Source of the DNA: Desulfovibrio sp. UBA6121
GTDB taxonomy: Bacteria; Desulfobacterota; Desulfovibrionia; Desulfovibrionales; Desulfovibrionaceae
Direction: 5' to 3'
Length of the DNA stretch: 7,424 nt
Assembly: GCA_002422505.1 (NCBI GenBank)
Contig: DIVX01000013.1
Span: 18,392 to 25,815, forward strand
Part shown: positions 1 to 6,169 of the stretch, piece by piece
Position numbering within the stretch: position 1 is the first letter of the stretch
How the letters are laid out: each line of letters begins with the position of its first letter
Program-made: the position numbers and the translations under genes
Notes under the pieces: generated by a model
What the model saw: only the letters and a program-made list of their open reading frames with translations
The model's database searches: none
What the model was told of the DNA's origin: nothing

Positions 1-25
1 GGTTCGAGTCCCCCCTTCGGCACCA
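1..25 (+). tRNA. tRNA 3' end, probably tRNA-Leu (partial)
   Basis: The first 25 bases are the 3' part of a tRNA: the last two bases of the T stem (GG), a TTCGAGT T loop at 3-9, the 3' T-stem strand at 10-14, the 3' acceptor strand CTTCGGC at 15-21, discriminator A at 22 and an encoded CCA at 23-25. The implied 5' acceptor strand, GCCGAAG, together with A at the discriminator, is typical of bacterial tRNA-Leu, so leucine is the likely identity. The anticodon and variable arm lie outside the window, so the isoacceptor cannot be named. Confidence 0.82.
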
Positions 26-34
26 AAGAGAATC

Positions 35-74
35 AAAGGGAGATTAGTGAACGCTAATCTCCCTTTTTCTTTTC
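35..74 (+). terminator. Intrinsic terminator after the tRNA
   Basis: A perfect 13 bp stem (35-47 pairing with 54-66) with a 6-base loop TGAACG is followed directly by a T-rich run (64-74, TTTTTCTTTTC). It starts 10 bases after the tRNA CCA end and is a textbook rho-independent terminator for the tRNA transcript. A GTG codon at 47-49 inside this hairpin opens the longest version of the next reading frame but is not a credible start. Confidence 0.93.
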
Positions 75-112
75 TCTGGCCAAGGCGTACCGTAACCGTA
101 AGGGGGAAAGGC

Positions 113-1216
113 ATGGCAGGCACACCAGACAAGCGCGGCCAGGGTCGCAACACCAGGGTCGCCTTCGGTTTCTTGTTCAGCTTCATCGGCTTGGCCGTGC
201 TTTTCCTGTGTTTTTTCTCCATCCGCCTCCTGCGAGAGGAAGCCGCCAAGGGCCTTGAGCGCAGCATCCCCCTGCCGGAGCAACGCATCGGCCTGGACAG
301 CAGCGCACCGCCCCCGCCGGAGGTTTTGAAGCACGCCGACGGCCTAGAGAACAAAGCCTACCGCGTGCGTACGGACGCCAACGGTTTTCTCTTGCCCAGC
401 GGCGAACACGCACACCCCGATCTCACCATCGTCTTTCTGGGAGGCTCCACCACGGAGTGCCGCTTCATGCCGGAGCAGCAGCGCTTTCCCTTCCTTGTGG
501 GCAGAAACCTGGAAAGCAGTCTCGCCCTTCGCGTCAATTCCCATAACGGCGGCAACGCGGGCAATACCAGTCTGCACAACCTTCTGTTGCTGCAAACCAA
601 GGTTCTGCCCTTGCACCCGCGCTTCGTGGTGCTCATGGAGAACCTCACGGACCTGATGTTCCTGGCCCAGCATGGGGAATACCATAGCCCAAGCGCCATG
701 CGCGCCCTGGTCCGAACCGAGACGCGCGCCAAACCCATGGACTGGCTCATTAGCCTTGTTGCGGGCAAAACCGTCGCCGGGCAAAAGGCTCACACCCAGA
801 CGGACACAGCCGTCCCGCCTTCACCGCAGGCCTTTTCCAATCAATTCCGCAATAATCTTGAGCACTTCATCTTCCTTTGCCGCCAGAACGGCAGCACCCC
901 GGTGCTGATGACCCAGGCCAATCGTCTGGTCGAACCCCTGGCCCCGAATCTGGCCGCGCAGTTGCAGCCGGTCTACGAGTCCCGGCGCATCGCCTCGGCG
1001 CAATTCCTCGTCATCTACGCCGCGTTGAACGAGACCATGCGCCAGGTCGCCAAAGAGCGGCAGGTGCTGCTCATCGACCTGGACCGCCTGATTCCCAAGA
1101 CTGCGGCCTCTATGTATGATGTGGTGCACTTGAACGCCGAAGGCTCGCGGCTGGTGGCCGAGCACGTGGCCCAAGCCCTGGCGCAGGACATTGCAAAGCA
1201 AGGGCAGAGACCATGA
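113..1216 (+). CDS. Membrane-anchored SGNH/GDSL-type hydrolase family protein
   Basis: The protein is 367 aa from the ATG at 113, chosen because AAGGGGG sits just upstream and the longer GTG start falls inside the tRNA terminator. A short basic N-terminus is followed by one hydrophobic helix (about residues 16-37), so it is probably anchored in the inner membrane with the catalytic domain outside. The SGNH blocks are recognisable: FLGGSTTE (nucleophile Ser112), a block II-like NGGNAGNTS (Gly150), a block III-like ENLTDL (Asn177), and DVVHLN near the C-terminus (Asp336, His339). Members of this superfamily cleave or transfer acyl esters, often acetyl groups on glycans; the substrate here is unknown. 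Its stop overlaps the start of the next gene (ATGA), a sign of translational coupling, and that gene has a heptose phosphatase domain, so a role in surface glycan synthesis or modification is inferred. Blocks II and III are divergent, which lowers certainty about activity. Confidence 0.85.
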   Translation: MAGTPDKRGQGRNTRVAFGFLFSFIGLAVLFLCFFSIRLLREEAAKGLERSIPLPEQRIGLDSSAPPPPEVLKHADGLENKAYRVRTDANGFLLPSGEHAHPDLTIVFLGGSTTECRFMPEQQRFPFLVGRNLESSLALRVNSHNGGNAGNTSLHNLLLLQTKVLPLHPRFVVLMENLTDLMFLAQHGEYHSPSAMRALVRTETRAKPMDWLISLVAGKTVAGQKAHTQTDTAVPPSPQAFSNQFRNNLEHFIFLCRQNGSTPVLMTQANRLVEPLAPNLAAQLQPVYESRRIASAQFLVIYAALNETMRQVAKERQVLLIDLDRLIPKTAASMYDVVHLNAEGSRLVAEHVAQALAQDIAKQGQRP

Positions 1217-2562
1217 ACGCCACGGCATACCTCTTTGTTGGGCTTTTTTCCGCCCCGGAACAGGGCGTGCAGCCTCCGCAGCGCACACACGCCCTCACGG
1301 AATACCTGGGCCGCCCGCTACTCTATCATCAACTGGACGCCCTGCGCCGCCACGGAATCCGCCGCGCCGTTATCTGCCTCGCCCACGGCGTGTTGCCGCA
1401 AAACCTGCCCGGAGAGACCTATCGGGACATGGAGCTTGTGCGCTGCGAGGTGGCCCCCGCTGCCGGAGGCAACCTCGATACGGCCCAGGCGCTGCGCACG
1501 GCGCTGCTGACACAACCGGCGGAACTGGCATTGTGCCTGCGGTGCGAAGTGCTGACAAACGCCGATTTCGGAGCATTCTTGCGCTGGTTCGCCCGACGCA
1601 GCGAACAGGCGGCCTTGCTGCTTGTCCCGGCGGTGCACGTGCAAGAGGGCTCGGACCATCGTGCTTCCTGGCGGCACAGCGTGGCCACCGATGCCGAAGG
1701 GCGGGTGCGCAGCTTTGAAGCGGGCCACGCTGGTCAGGACGGCCAGGCCTGGATCAGCACAGGCATCTGCCTGCTGCGGCCAGGCGGTGGGGCGCTGCTT
1801 GCCGCACAAAACGTCCAGGAGCCGAAGGCTCCCGATTTTTTTGAGGAAAGGACGCTGCTGGAACCGCTCGTCCGGCAGGGCCAGCTCTGCGCTTTTCACA
1901 CGCAAGCGCGCCTGCTAAACACTTGCCGCACCGGGCCCGGCCTGGAGGCTGGGCGCTTTCTTGCTGACGAAGTGAACGGCGGAAGCGGTTCCGGCGAACA
2001 CGCGCAGGCTGCGGTCTTCCTCGATCGCGACGGCACAGTCATTGTGGAGAAGCACTACCTGCATGATCCTGCGGGCGTGGAATTGTTGCCGGGCGTGGTT
2101 GCAGGCTTGCGGCGCATGGCCGGGCTCGGGCTGCGGCTGGTTCTTGTCAGCAACCAGTCCGGCGTGGGCCGGGGGTATTTCGGGCGCGAGGACGTGGAAC
2201 GAGTGAATGGGCGGCTCGTGGAACTGCTGGCGGCCCAGGGCCTGCGCTTGGACGCCCTGTACCTGTGTCCCCACGCGCCCACCGAGGCCTGCGACTGCCG
2301 CAAACCTTTGCCTGGGCTCATCACGCGCGCCAGCCGGGAGCTTGGCCTCAATCCCGCGGCAAGTTTCGTCATTGGCGACAAACTCTGCGACGTGGACCTG
2401 GGCCTGGCGGTCCAGGCCACCACCATCCTCGTCACCACTGGGTACGGAAAAGCGCACCGCGAGCTGGAGGGCTGCACCCCGCACCATGTGGCCGCAGGCC
2501 TGGAGGAAGCGGCGCAGGTCATCGAAACAGCGCTGCGCGGGCGCAAGCAAACGGAACGGTAA
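1213..2562 (+). CDS. Degenerate nucleotidyltransferase-like domain fused to GmhB-type heptose bisphosphate phosphatase
   Basis: The protein is 449 aa and starts in an ATGA overlap with the upstream gene. Residues about 267-449 are a HAD-IIIA phosphatase of the GmhB type: DRDGT with Asp271 (nucleophile) and Asp273, SNQSG (Ser313), the zinc loop CPHAPTEACDC (Cys352, His354, Cys360, Cys362), Lys364, and GDKLCDVD (Asp389, Asp393). GmhB removes the C7 phosphate from D-glycero-D-manno-heptose 1,7-bisphosphate in ADP- or GDP-heptose synthesis. Residues 1 to about 250 look like a sugar-phosphate nucleotidyltransferase, for example LGRPLLYHQLDALRRHGI at 32-49. Its signature residues are gone: no G-x-G-T-R loop near the N-terminus, His26 where the conserved Lys is expected, Arg-Cys-Glu (110-112) in place of Asn-Gly-Asp, and no metal-binding Asp near 236-238. 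A Gly/Ser-rich linker (about 255-265) joins the halves. The phosphatase is probably active; the first domain is probably not a transferase. Assignment of the C-terminal domain is firm, the rest is inference. Confidence 0.87.
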   Translation: MNATAYLFVGLFSAPEQGVQPPQRTHALTEYLGRPLLYHQLDALRRHGIRRAVICLAHGVLPQNLPGETYRDMELVRCEVAPAAGGNLDTAQALRTALLTQPAELALCLRCEVLTNADFGAFLRWFARRSEQAALLLVPAVHVQEGSDHRASWRHSVATDAEGRVRSFEAGHAGQDGQAWISTGICLLRPGGGALLAAQNVQEPKAPDFFEERTLLEPLVRQGQLCAFHTQARLLNTCRTGPGLEAGRFLADEVNGGSGSGEHAQAAVFLDRDGTVIVEKHYLHDPAGVELLPGVVAGLRRMAGLGLRLVLVSNQSGVGRGYFGREDVERVNGRLVELLAAQGLRLDALYLCPHAPTEACDCRKPLPGLITRASRELGLNPAASFVIGDKLCDVDLGLAVQATTILVTTGYGKAHRELEGCTPHHVAAGLEEAAQVIETALRGRKQTER

Positions 2563-2585
2563 AGAACGCCCCAGGCACGCGGCGC

Positions 2586-2625
2586 AAAAAAAACGCCCAG
2601 GGTGCGCAAGCCGCTGCCCTGGGCG
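2586..2625. terminator. Bidirectional intrinsic terminator between convergent genes
   Basis: A perfect 9 bp GC-rich stem, CGCCCAGGG at 2594-2602 with CCCTGGGCG at 2617-2625, encloses a 14-base loop in which 2604-2606 can pair with 2612-2614. Eight A residues (2586-2593) lie directly to its left, so a minus-strand transcript from the 136 aa gene ends in hairpin plus U8, an excellent terminator. For plus-strand transcripts the following tract (CTTTGGTGTGTTTCTT) is weaker. It lies in the 82 bp gap between the two converging genes. Confidence 0.88.
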
Positions 2626-2644
2626 CTTTGGTGTGTTTCTTCGA

Positions 2645-3055
2645 CTAGGCCGTGAGGGAACGCAGGCACTTCTTGGTGGTCAGCTCCGGGTGCGCCTCCA
2701 CACAGGCCAGCATGTCTTCATAAATCTGCTGCACGGTGGCCACGGGCACCTTCTCCGCAACGAACAGAACAGGAGACTCCGCCTCGAACAGGGGCCACCA
2801 GGCCTTTGTCTCCAGGTGCTGCCATGCTCCGCGTTTGCCGTGGGCGAACACCCCGTGCCGGGTCTGCACAGTCACCTGGAAGCCCTCGTAGGCCATCACG
2901 TCATCCAGCAGGGCGGAAGGCTGGGACTCGTGCAAGGTACTGGCCTGAACGGAAAAGAAGAACACGTTGCCTATTTCGATGTCCTGAAACCAGCGTTCGC
3001 CAGTCTCGGCGTTCCTCAAGTCTTCCTTTAACAACAGGCGAAAGTCCTTGGCCAT
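2645..3055 (-). CDS. Conserved-looking hypothetical protein, 136 aa
   Basis: I do not recognise this family. The start at 3055 is chosen because AGGAG lies a few bases upstream; an ATG at 3097 would add 14 residues but has no ribosome binding site. The product (MAKDFRLLLKEDLRN...) has no signal peptide or membrane segment and is predicted to be cytoplasmic. It has an aromatic, beta-prone middle (WFQDIEIGNVFFFSV; WWPLFEAESPVLFVAE) and a helical, charged C-terminus (VQQIYEDMLACVEAHPELTTKKC), with two cysteines near the end (in LACVE and KKCLR). It lies 59 bp downstream of the exported TPR gene on the same strand and is followed by a strong terminator, so it is probably the last gene of that transcript. 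The neighbour gives no clear functional hint because the two products appear to sit in different compartments. Confidence 0.8.
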   Translation of the reverse strand: MAKDFRLLLKEDLRNAETGERWFQDIEIGNVFFFSVQASTLHESQPSALLDDVMAYEGFQVTVQTRHGVFAHGKRGAWQHLETKAWWPLFEAESPVLFVAEKVPVATVQQIYEDMLACVEAHPELTTKKCLRSLTA

Positions 3056-3114
3056 GCTTGTCTCCTGGTGGGGCGAGTTGTTCGTTGTAAGAGTCATCGG
3101 CCAGCAGTCCGGCC

Positions 3115-5292
3115 CTAGAACGGATACACCGTTTCCCCACCTTCCTTGACGGCGGGTTTGCCGGACTTGGTCTCCAAGGCGCTCAGCCGGTTCTTGGCGG
3201 CCTCCTGGGCCTCCTTGGTGTCTGCGGTGGCTATGACCTGCCGCAGGAGCTTCTTCGCGGTCTCAAAGTTGCCCTTGATCTCGTAGATCATGGCCGAGCG
3301 GTACAGGGCCACCGTGGGCCACATGGGTTCCTTGGAGTACTGATACGCCAGGCGGAGGTAATAATCCAGCGCGGCATCGTAATTGCGCAAGGAATGCTCG
3401 CCCTCGCCAAGCCAAAACAGCACTTCGGCCTGCAAGGGGCGCGTCAGCTTGTCGCGCTGCGACCACAAGGTCTGCAGTTCCTTGCGGCCGCCGTCAAAGT
3501 CGCCCTTAAGTTGCAGGAAGGTGGCGATGTCGAGGCGCGTCTTGGGGTCCATCTCGGAGCCAAGGGCCAGAATCTCCTGATATGTCGCCAGGGCAAGATC
3601 ATCCTTGCCGCTCTCGCGCTCCATTTTGCCCTTCAGGCTCAGGCGAGCGACCGTGCGCCCTTTGTCAGCCGACAAACGATCCATGCGCGCAAGATAGGCT
3701 TCCGCCAGTTGGAAAGAGCGGTTTTCCACAGCCCTCTGCGTCAGGTAGATCAAGCAGTCATACCCGTATGCGGTATCCGGGAAGAGGAAGGCCGAACGGC
3801 GTGCGAGTTCGGAACTGGGGGCGGCGACCCAACGGGCCTGCCAGTCGGCCAGGACAAGCAGTCTGTCCAGGGGCCAAGTCTTGTTGATATTGCTGTTCTT
3901 GCCCACCTCGGCCTTGGTCCAGAAAGAAGCCTCGCCAGCCAGGGGAGCCCCCAGGCCGCCAGCGGCCAGCAGGGCCGAAAGGGCAGGGGAGAGCTTGGTG
4001 GCGGCGCCGATCTCCTGCGGCAGCAGGGTTTTCATGTCTTCCTGATAGACCAGCCCGCCCGCCACGCGCAGACAAATGGGCAGCTTGCGCTTGTCCAGGC
4101 CGTCCCAAATCTCTCGCGCGGCCTCAAGGTCGCCGTCCTGCAGGCAGAGGATGAACTTGAGCGAACGCAGCAGGCGGGACATTTCCTCTGAAAGAAGCAA
4201 CGATTGCAGCTCCTTGTCCACAGAGACCTGGGCTTCCTCACGGGAGAGCTTGGCAAGGTTGGCCTTAAAGCGTGTCCAGGAGGGAGTGGCGCTGCCCAAA
4301 AACCATTCGTCGCGGGCTCCGGCGTAGGGAGCCAGGAGGTTGGCGTTCCAGAAACCTGCGGCCTTGGCGTAGCCCGCAGCGCCCAGAGACTTGGCGTCCG
4401 GGGCCTTGCCGGTATCCAGGAACACCAGCAGCCCGCTCCAGAAATCGCGCAGGGCCGGGGCGGAAACGCCGGAAAGAAACTCCCTGGCGCGCTCGTAATC
4501 CTCAAGGCTGGCGGCGGTTACGGCCTGGGCGATGCGGTGGCGGTCGGCCTCGACCACGACAAGCGGCGAATCCTTGGGAGCCTTCCCGGCAGCCTTGTCC
4601 TGGCTGGGCGCGCCCTCGCCAGAGGCCAACGTCAGGGCCTCCTTGGACTTGCCCCAGAAGTTTTCGCCGCCCCAGGCGGCCTCGGCCTGGGCCTGCAGGG
4701 TGCGCAGGGTTTCTTCCAGGGCCTCGCGCGAGGCGGAAGGATTGCCGACAAAGGCCCAGAACTGCCTGCGCCACACGTCCACCCAAAGGGCTTCGAGTCC
4801 GGGCTCGGCTCCGAGTTTGGCCTTGAGTTGCTTGCCGTCCATGAGCTTGGCCGACTGGCTGTACCAGAGCACCGCCTTGTACGGATCGCCCAGGGAGCGG
4901 TAGCAATGCCCGCCAAGCCACAGGCGATGCATCTCCAGGGCGGTGTCCTCGTAGGGCTTTTGCGCCTCGACCAAGGCCAGGGCCTGCAAGGGAGCGCCTT
5001 GCAGCAGGTGCGCCTCGATGCGCTTGAGCGTGGAGCCCGTGGATTCGCCCGCAATGTCGTCATCCGGCAGCGCGATGCGGTCGTATGCGCCGAATTTCTT
5101 GAGCCATTGCTCGTACCCGGCGTTGGCTTCACCGCTGGGGGCGGCCTTGGCCTCGGCCGGAGTTTTGGGGGCGGCCTTGGCGGCTTTCTTGCTTGCGGCG
5201 TGGGCCTCTGGGCAAACCGCCACCAGCGAGGCCAGAAGCATCGAGCCCAGGAACGCGGTGGAAACGGCGGTATAACGGAACGTCTTGTTCAT
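3115..5292 (-). CDS. Exported TPR-repeat protein, 725 aa
   Basis: The N-terminus is a Sec signal peptide: basic MNKTFR, a hydrophobic core to about residue 26, and a likely signal peptidase I site after AHA (residue 32), so the protein should be periplasmic. A Lys/Ala/Pro-rich linker (about 33-58) follows. Helical repeats resembling TPRs occur at about 85-150 (LLQGAPLQALALVEAQ; CYRSLGDPYKAVLWYSQSAK) and most clearly in the last 200 residues (GKDDLALATYQEIL; LKGDFDGGRKELQTL; SLRNYDAALDYYLRLAYQYS; IKGNFETAKKLLRQVI). The final repeats recall BamD/YbgF-type periplasmic TPRs. The stretch between (about 160-520) is helix-rich with no family I can name. It ends in VYPF. TPR arrays serve as scaffolds, so a role in envelope assembly or secretion is plausible, but no partner is encoded nearby except the unknown 136 aa protein. 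TGAGG lies upstream of the ATG with long spacing. Confidence 0.87.
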   Translation of the reverse strand: MNKTFRYTAVSTAFLGSMLLASLVAVCPEAHAASKKAAKAAPKTPAEAKAAPSGEANAGYEQWLKKFGAYDRIALPDDDIAGESTGSTLKRIEAHLLQGAPLQALALVEAQKPYEDTALEMHRLWLGGHCYRSLGDPYKAVLWYSQSAKLMDGKQLKAKLGAEPGLEALWVDVWRRQFWAFVGNPSASREALEETLRTLQAQAEAAWGGENFWGKSKEALTLASGEGAPSQDKAAGKAPKDSPLVVVEADRHRIAQAVTAASLEDYERAREFLSGVSAPALRDFWSGLLVFLDTGKAPDAKSLGAAGYAKAAGFWNANLLAPYAGARDEWFLGSATPSWTRFKANLAKLSREEAQVSVDKELQSLLLSEEMSRLLRSLKFILCLQDGDLEAAREIWDGLDKRKLPICLRVAGGLVYQEDMKTLLPQEIGAATKLSPALSALLAAGGLGAPLAGEASFWTKAEVGKNSNINKTWPLDRLLVLADWQARWVAAPSSELARRSAFLFPDTAYGYDCLIYLTQRAVENRSFQLAEAYLARMDRLSADKGRTVARLSLKGKMERESGKDDLALATYQEILALGSEMDPKTRLDIATFLQLKGDFDGGRKELQTLWSQRDKLTRPLQAEVLFWLGEGEHSLRNYDAALDYYLRLAYQYSKEPMWPTVALYRSAMIYEIKGNFETAKKLLRQVIATADTKEAQEAAKNRLSALETKSGKPAVKEGGETVYPF
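5136..5181 (-). repeat. 16 bp direct repeat in the linker of the TPR protein
   Basis: TGGGGGCGGCCTTGGC occurs at 5136-5151 and again at 5166-5181, a period of 30 bp or exactly ten codons. On the coding strand each copy reads through AKAAP, giving AKAAPKTPAE followed by AKAAPSGEA. This is an in-frame duplication inside the Ala/Lys/Pro-rich segment just after the signal peptide. It most likely expanded a flexible spacer and has no separate function. Confidence 0.6.
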
Positions 5293-5317
5293 CAGCGTAA
5301 AGCCTCAGGCATTGCTG

Positions 5318-5339
5318 CGTTCTGCCATGAAACAGAACG
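5318..5339. repeat. Perfect 7 bp inverted repeat upstream of the TPR gene
   Basis: CGTTCTG (5318-5324) and CAGAACG (5333-5339) form a perfect inverted repeat with an 8-base spacer, 25 bases upstream of the TPR start codon. A further CAGAAC half-site follows near 5360. It could be a repressor operator or a hairpin in the leader RNA close to the ribosome binding site. There is no T run, so it is not an intrinsic terminator. Confidence 0.45.
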
Positions 5340-5419
5340 GTATGAGGTTCAACGGCACGCAGAACCGCCCAGCCCCAGACAGTGGGGGATGGGGACGGAA
5401 GGGCGTTTCGCACATTGCA

Positions 5420-5448
5420 AAGTTAACATAATTTACATTATGAGACAA
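5420..5448 (-). promoter_or_regulatory. Candidate promoter with an AT-rich palindrome for the TPR gene
   Basis: The 196 bp between the transaldolase gene and the TPR gene contains one AT-rich island in an otherwise GC-rich sequence. On the minus strand TTGTCT (5448-5443), a 17-base spacer and TAACTT (5425-5420) form a weak sigma70-like promoter; CATAAT at 5442-5437 is a better -10 but lacks a good -35. The palindrome CATAAT-4 bases-ATTATG (5427-5442) and GTTAAC (5422-5427) overlap it and could bind a regulator. It lies just downstream of a strong terminator, so the TPR gene must have its own promoter near here. Confidence 0.4.
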
Positions 5449-5459
5449 ACGGGCGCATG

Positions 5460-5490
5460 AAAAAGAGGGGCGGGGGAGTCCCTGCCCCTT
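5460..5490 (-). terminator. Intrinsic terminator of the transaldolase operon
   Basis: On the minus strand a GC-rich hairpin (AGGGGC, one mismatch, GGG, a short loop, then CCC and GCCCCT) starts at the transaldolase stop codon and is followed by CTTTTT. Seen on the plus strand this is an A run at about 5460-5465 followed by the two hairpin arms. It should end transcription of the dapL-folK-transaldolase cluster. Arm coordinates may be off by one base. Confidence 0.85.
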
Positions 5491-6127
5491 AGCGCTTGGC
5501 CCAGTCTTCACTGAACTTCGCCAACCCTATGTCGGTAAGCGGGTGCTTGACCAGGTCAAGAAGGACGCTGAGGGGAATGGTTGCGGCGTCCACGCCAAGA
5601 ATGGCGGCCTGGAAGAAATGGTTGGTGTGGCGAATGCTCGCCGCCAGCACCTGCGTGGCCAGATCATAATTGCGGAACACGGTCATGATGTCTTGAATAA
5701 CCTGCATGCCGTCCTGGCCGATGTCATCAAGCCTGCCCACAAAGGGACTGACGAAAGTGGCCCCGGCCTTGGCGGCCAAAAGCGCCTGGTTGGGCGAAAA
5801 CACCAGCGTGGCGTTTGTTTCGATGCCGCGCTCGCGCAATTCGGAGATGGTTCTTAATCCTTCAAGCGTTACTGGTACTTTAACAACTATGTTCGGGGCG
5901 ATCTTCACAAGATCACGCGCCTCGGCCAGCATGGCCGGAGCCTCGGTGGCGAGCACTTCAACGCTCACCGGGCCGTCGATCTCCTTGCAGATCTGGCGGA
6001 TGATCTTCTTCCAGTCGCCCTTTTCCCGCGCCAGCAGGCTCGGGTTGGTGGTCACGCCTTCAATGGCGCCCAGGGCCTTGGCCTGGCGGATTTGTTCCAG
6101 GTTGGCGCTGTCGAGGAAAATCTTCAT
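5489..6127 (-). CDS. tal: Transaldolase, short (TalC/fructose-6-phosphate aldolase) type
   Basis: The protein is 212 aa, the usual length for the small single-domain class I aldolases of this family, with GGAGGA just upstream of the ATG. The TIM-barrel signatures are intact: MKIFLDSAN with Asp6, GVTTNPSLL (24-32), VVKVPVT with the Schiff-base Lys83, and LAASIRH. At the two positions that separate transaldolases from true fructose-6-phosphate aldolases, this protein has Glu57 (VSVEVL; the E. coli aldolase has Gln) and Phe129 (SPFVGR; the aldolase has Tyr). Both match transaldolases, so transfer of dihydroxyacetone from fructose 6-phosphate to erythrose 4-phosphate, in the cytoplasmic non-oxidative pentose phosphate pathway, is the better call. 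It lies 42 bp after the YHS-like gene and is the last gene before a strong terminator. An automatic label of fructose-6-phosphate aldolase would be understandable. Confidence 0.95.
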   Translation of the reverse strand: MKIFLDSANLEQIRQAKALGAIEGVTTNPSLLAREKGDWKKIIRQICKEIDGPVSVEVLATEAPAMLAEARDLVKIAPNIVVKVPVTLEGLRTISELRERGIETNATLVFSPNQALLAAKAGATFVSPFVGRLDDIGQDGMQVIQDIMTVFRNYDLATQVLAASIRHTNHFFQAAILGVDAATIPLSVLLDLVKHPLTDIGLAKFSEDWAKR

Positions 6128-6169
6128 TGCTTCCTCCGCGTGGTGAAAGGTGCCGGGAGGACGGCCAGC

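Noticed and set aside
1..25. tRNA 3' end as an integration site for a genomic island
   Set aside because: There is no integrase nearby and no repeat of the tRNA end in the window. The short TTCGAGTCC match near 4793 lies inside the TPR gene and is too short to count.
47..112. Longer GTG-start version of the SGNH gene, adding 22 residues
   Set aside because: The GTG lies inside the tRNA terminator hairpin and the added residues are encoded by the terminator's T-rich tract. The ATG at 113 has a good ribosome binding site and is followed by a normal basic N-terminus and membrane helix.
4204..5460. Open frame of 418 codons on the plus strand opposite the TPR gene
   Set aside because: It is a Gly/Ala/Leu/Gln-rich antisense shadow of a GC-rich gene. 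The minus-strand frame has a signal peptide and TPR repeats; this one has no domain signature.
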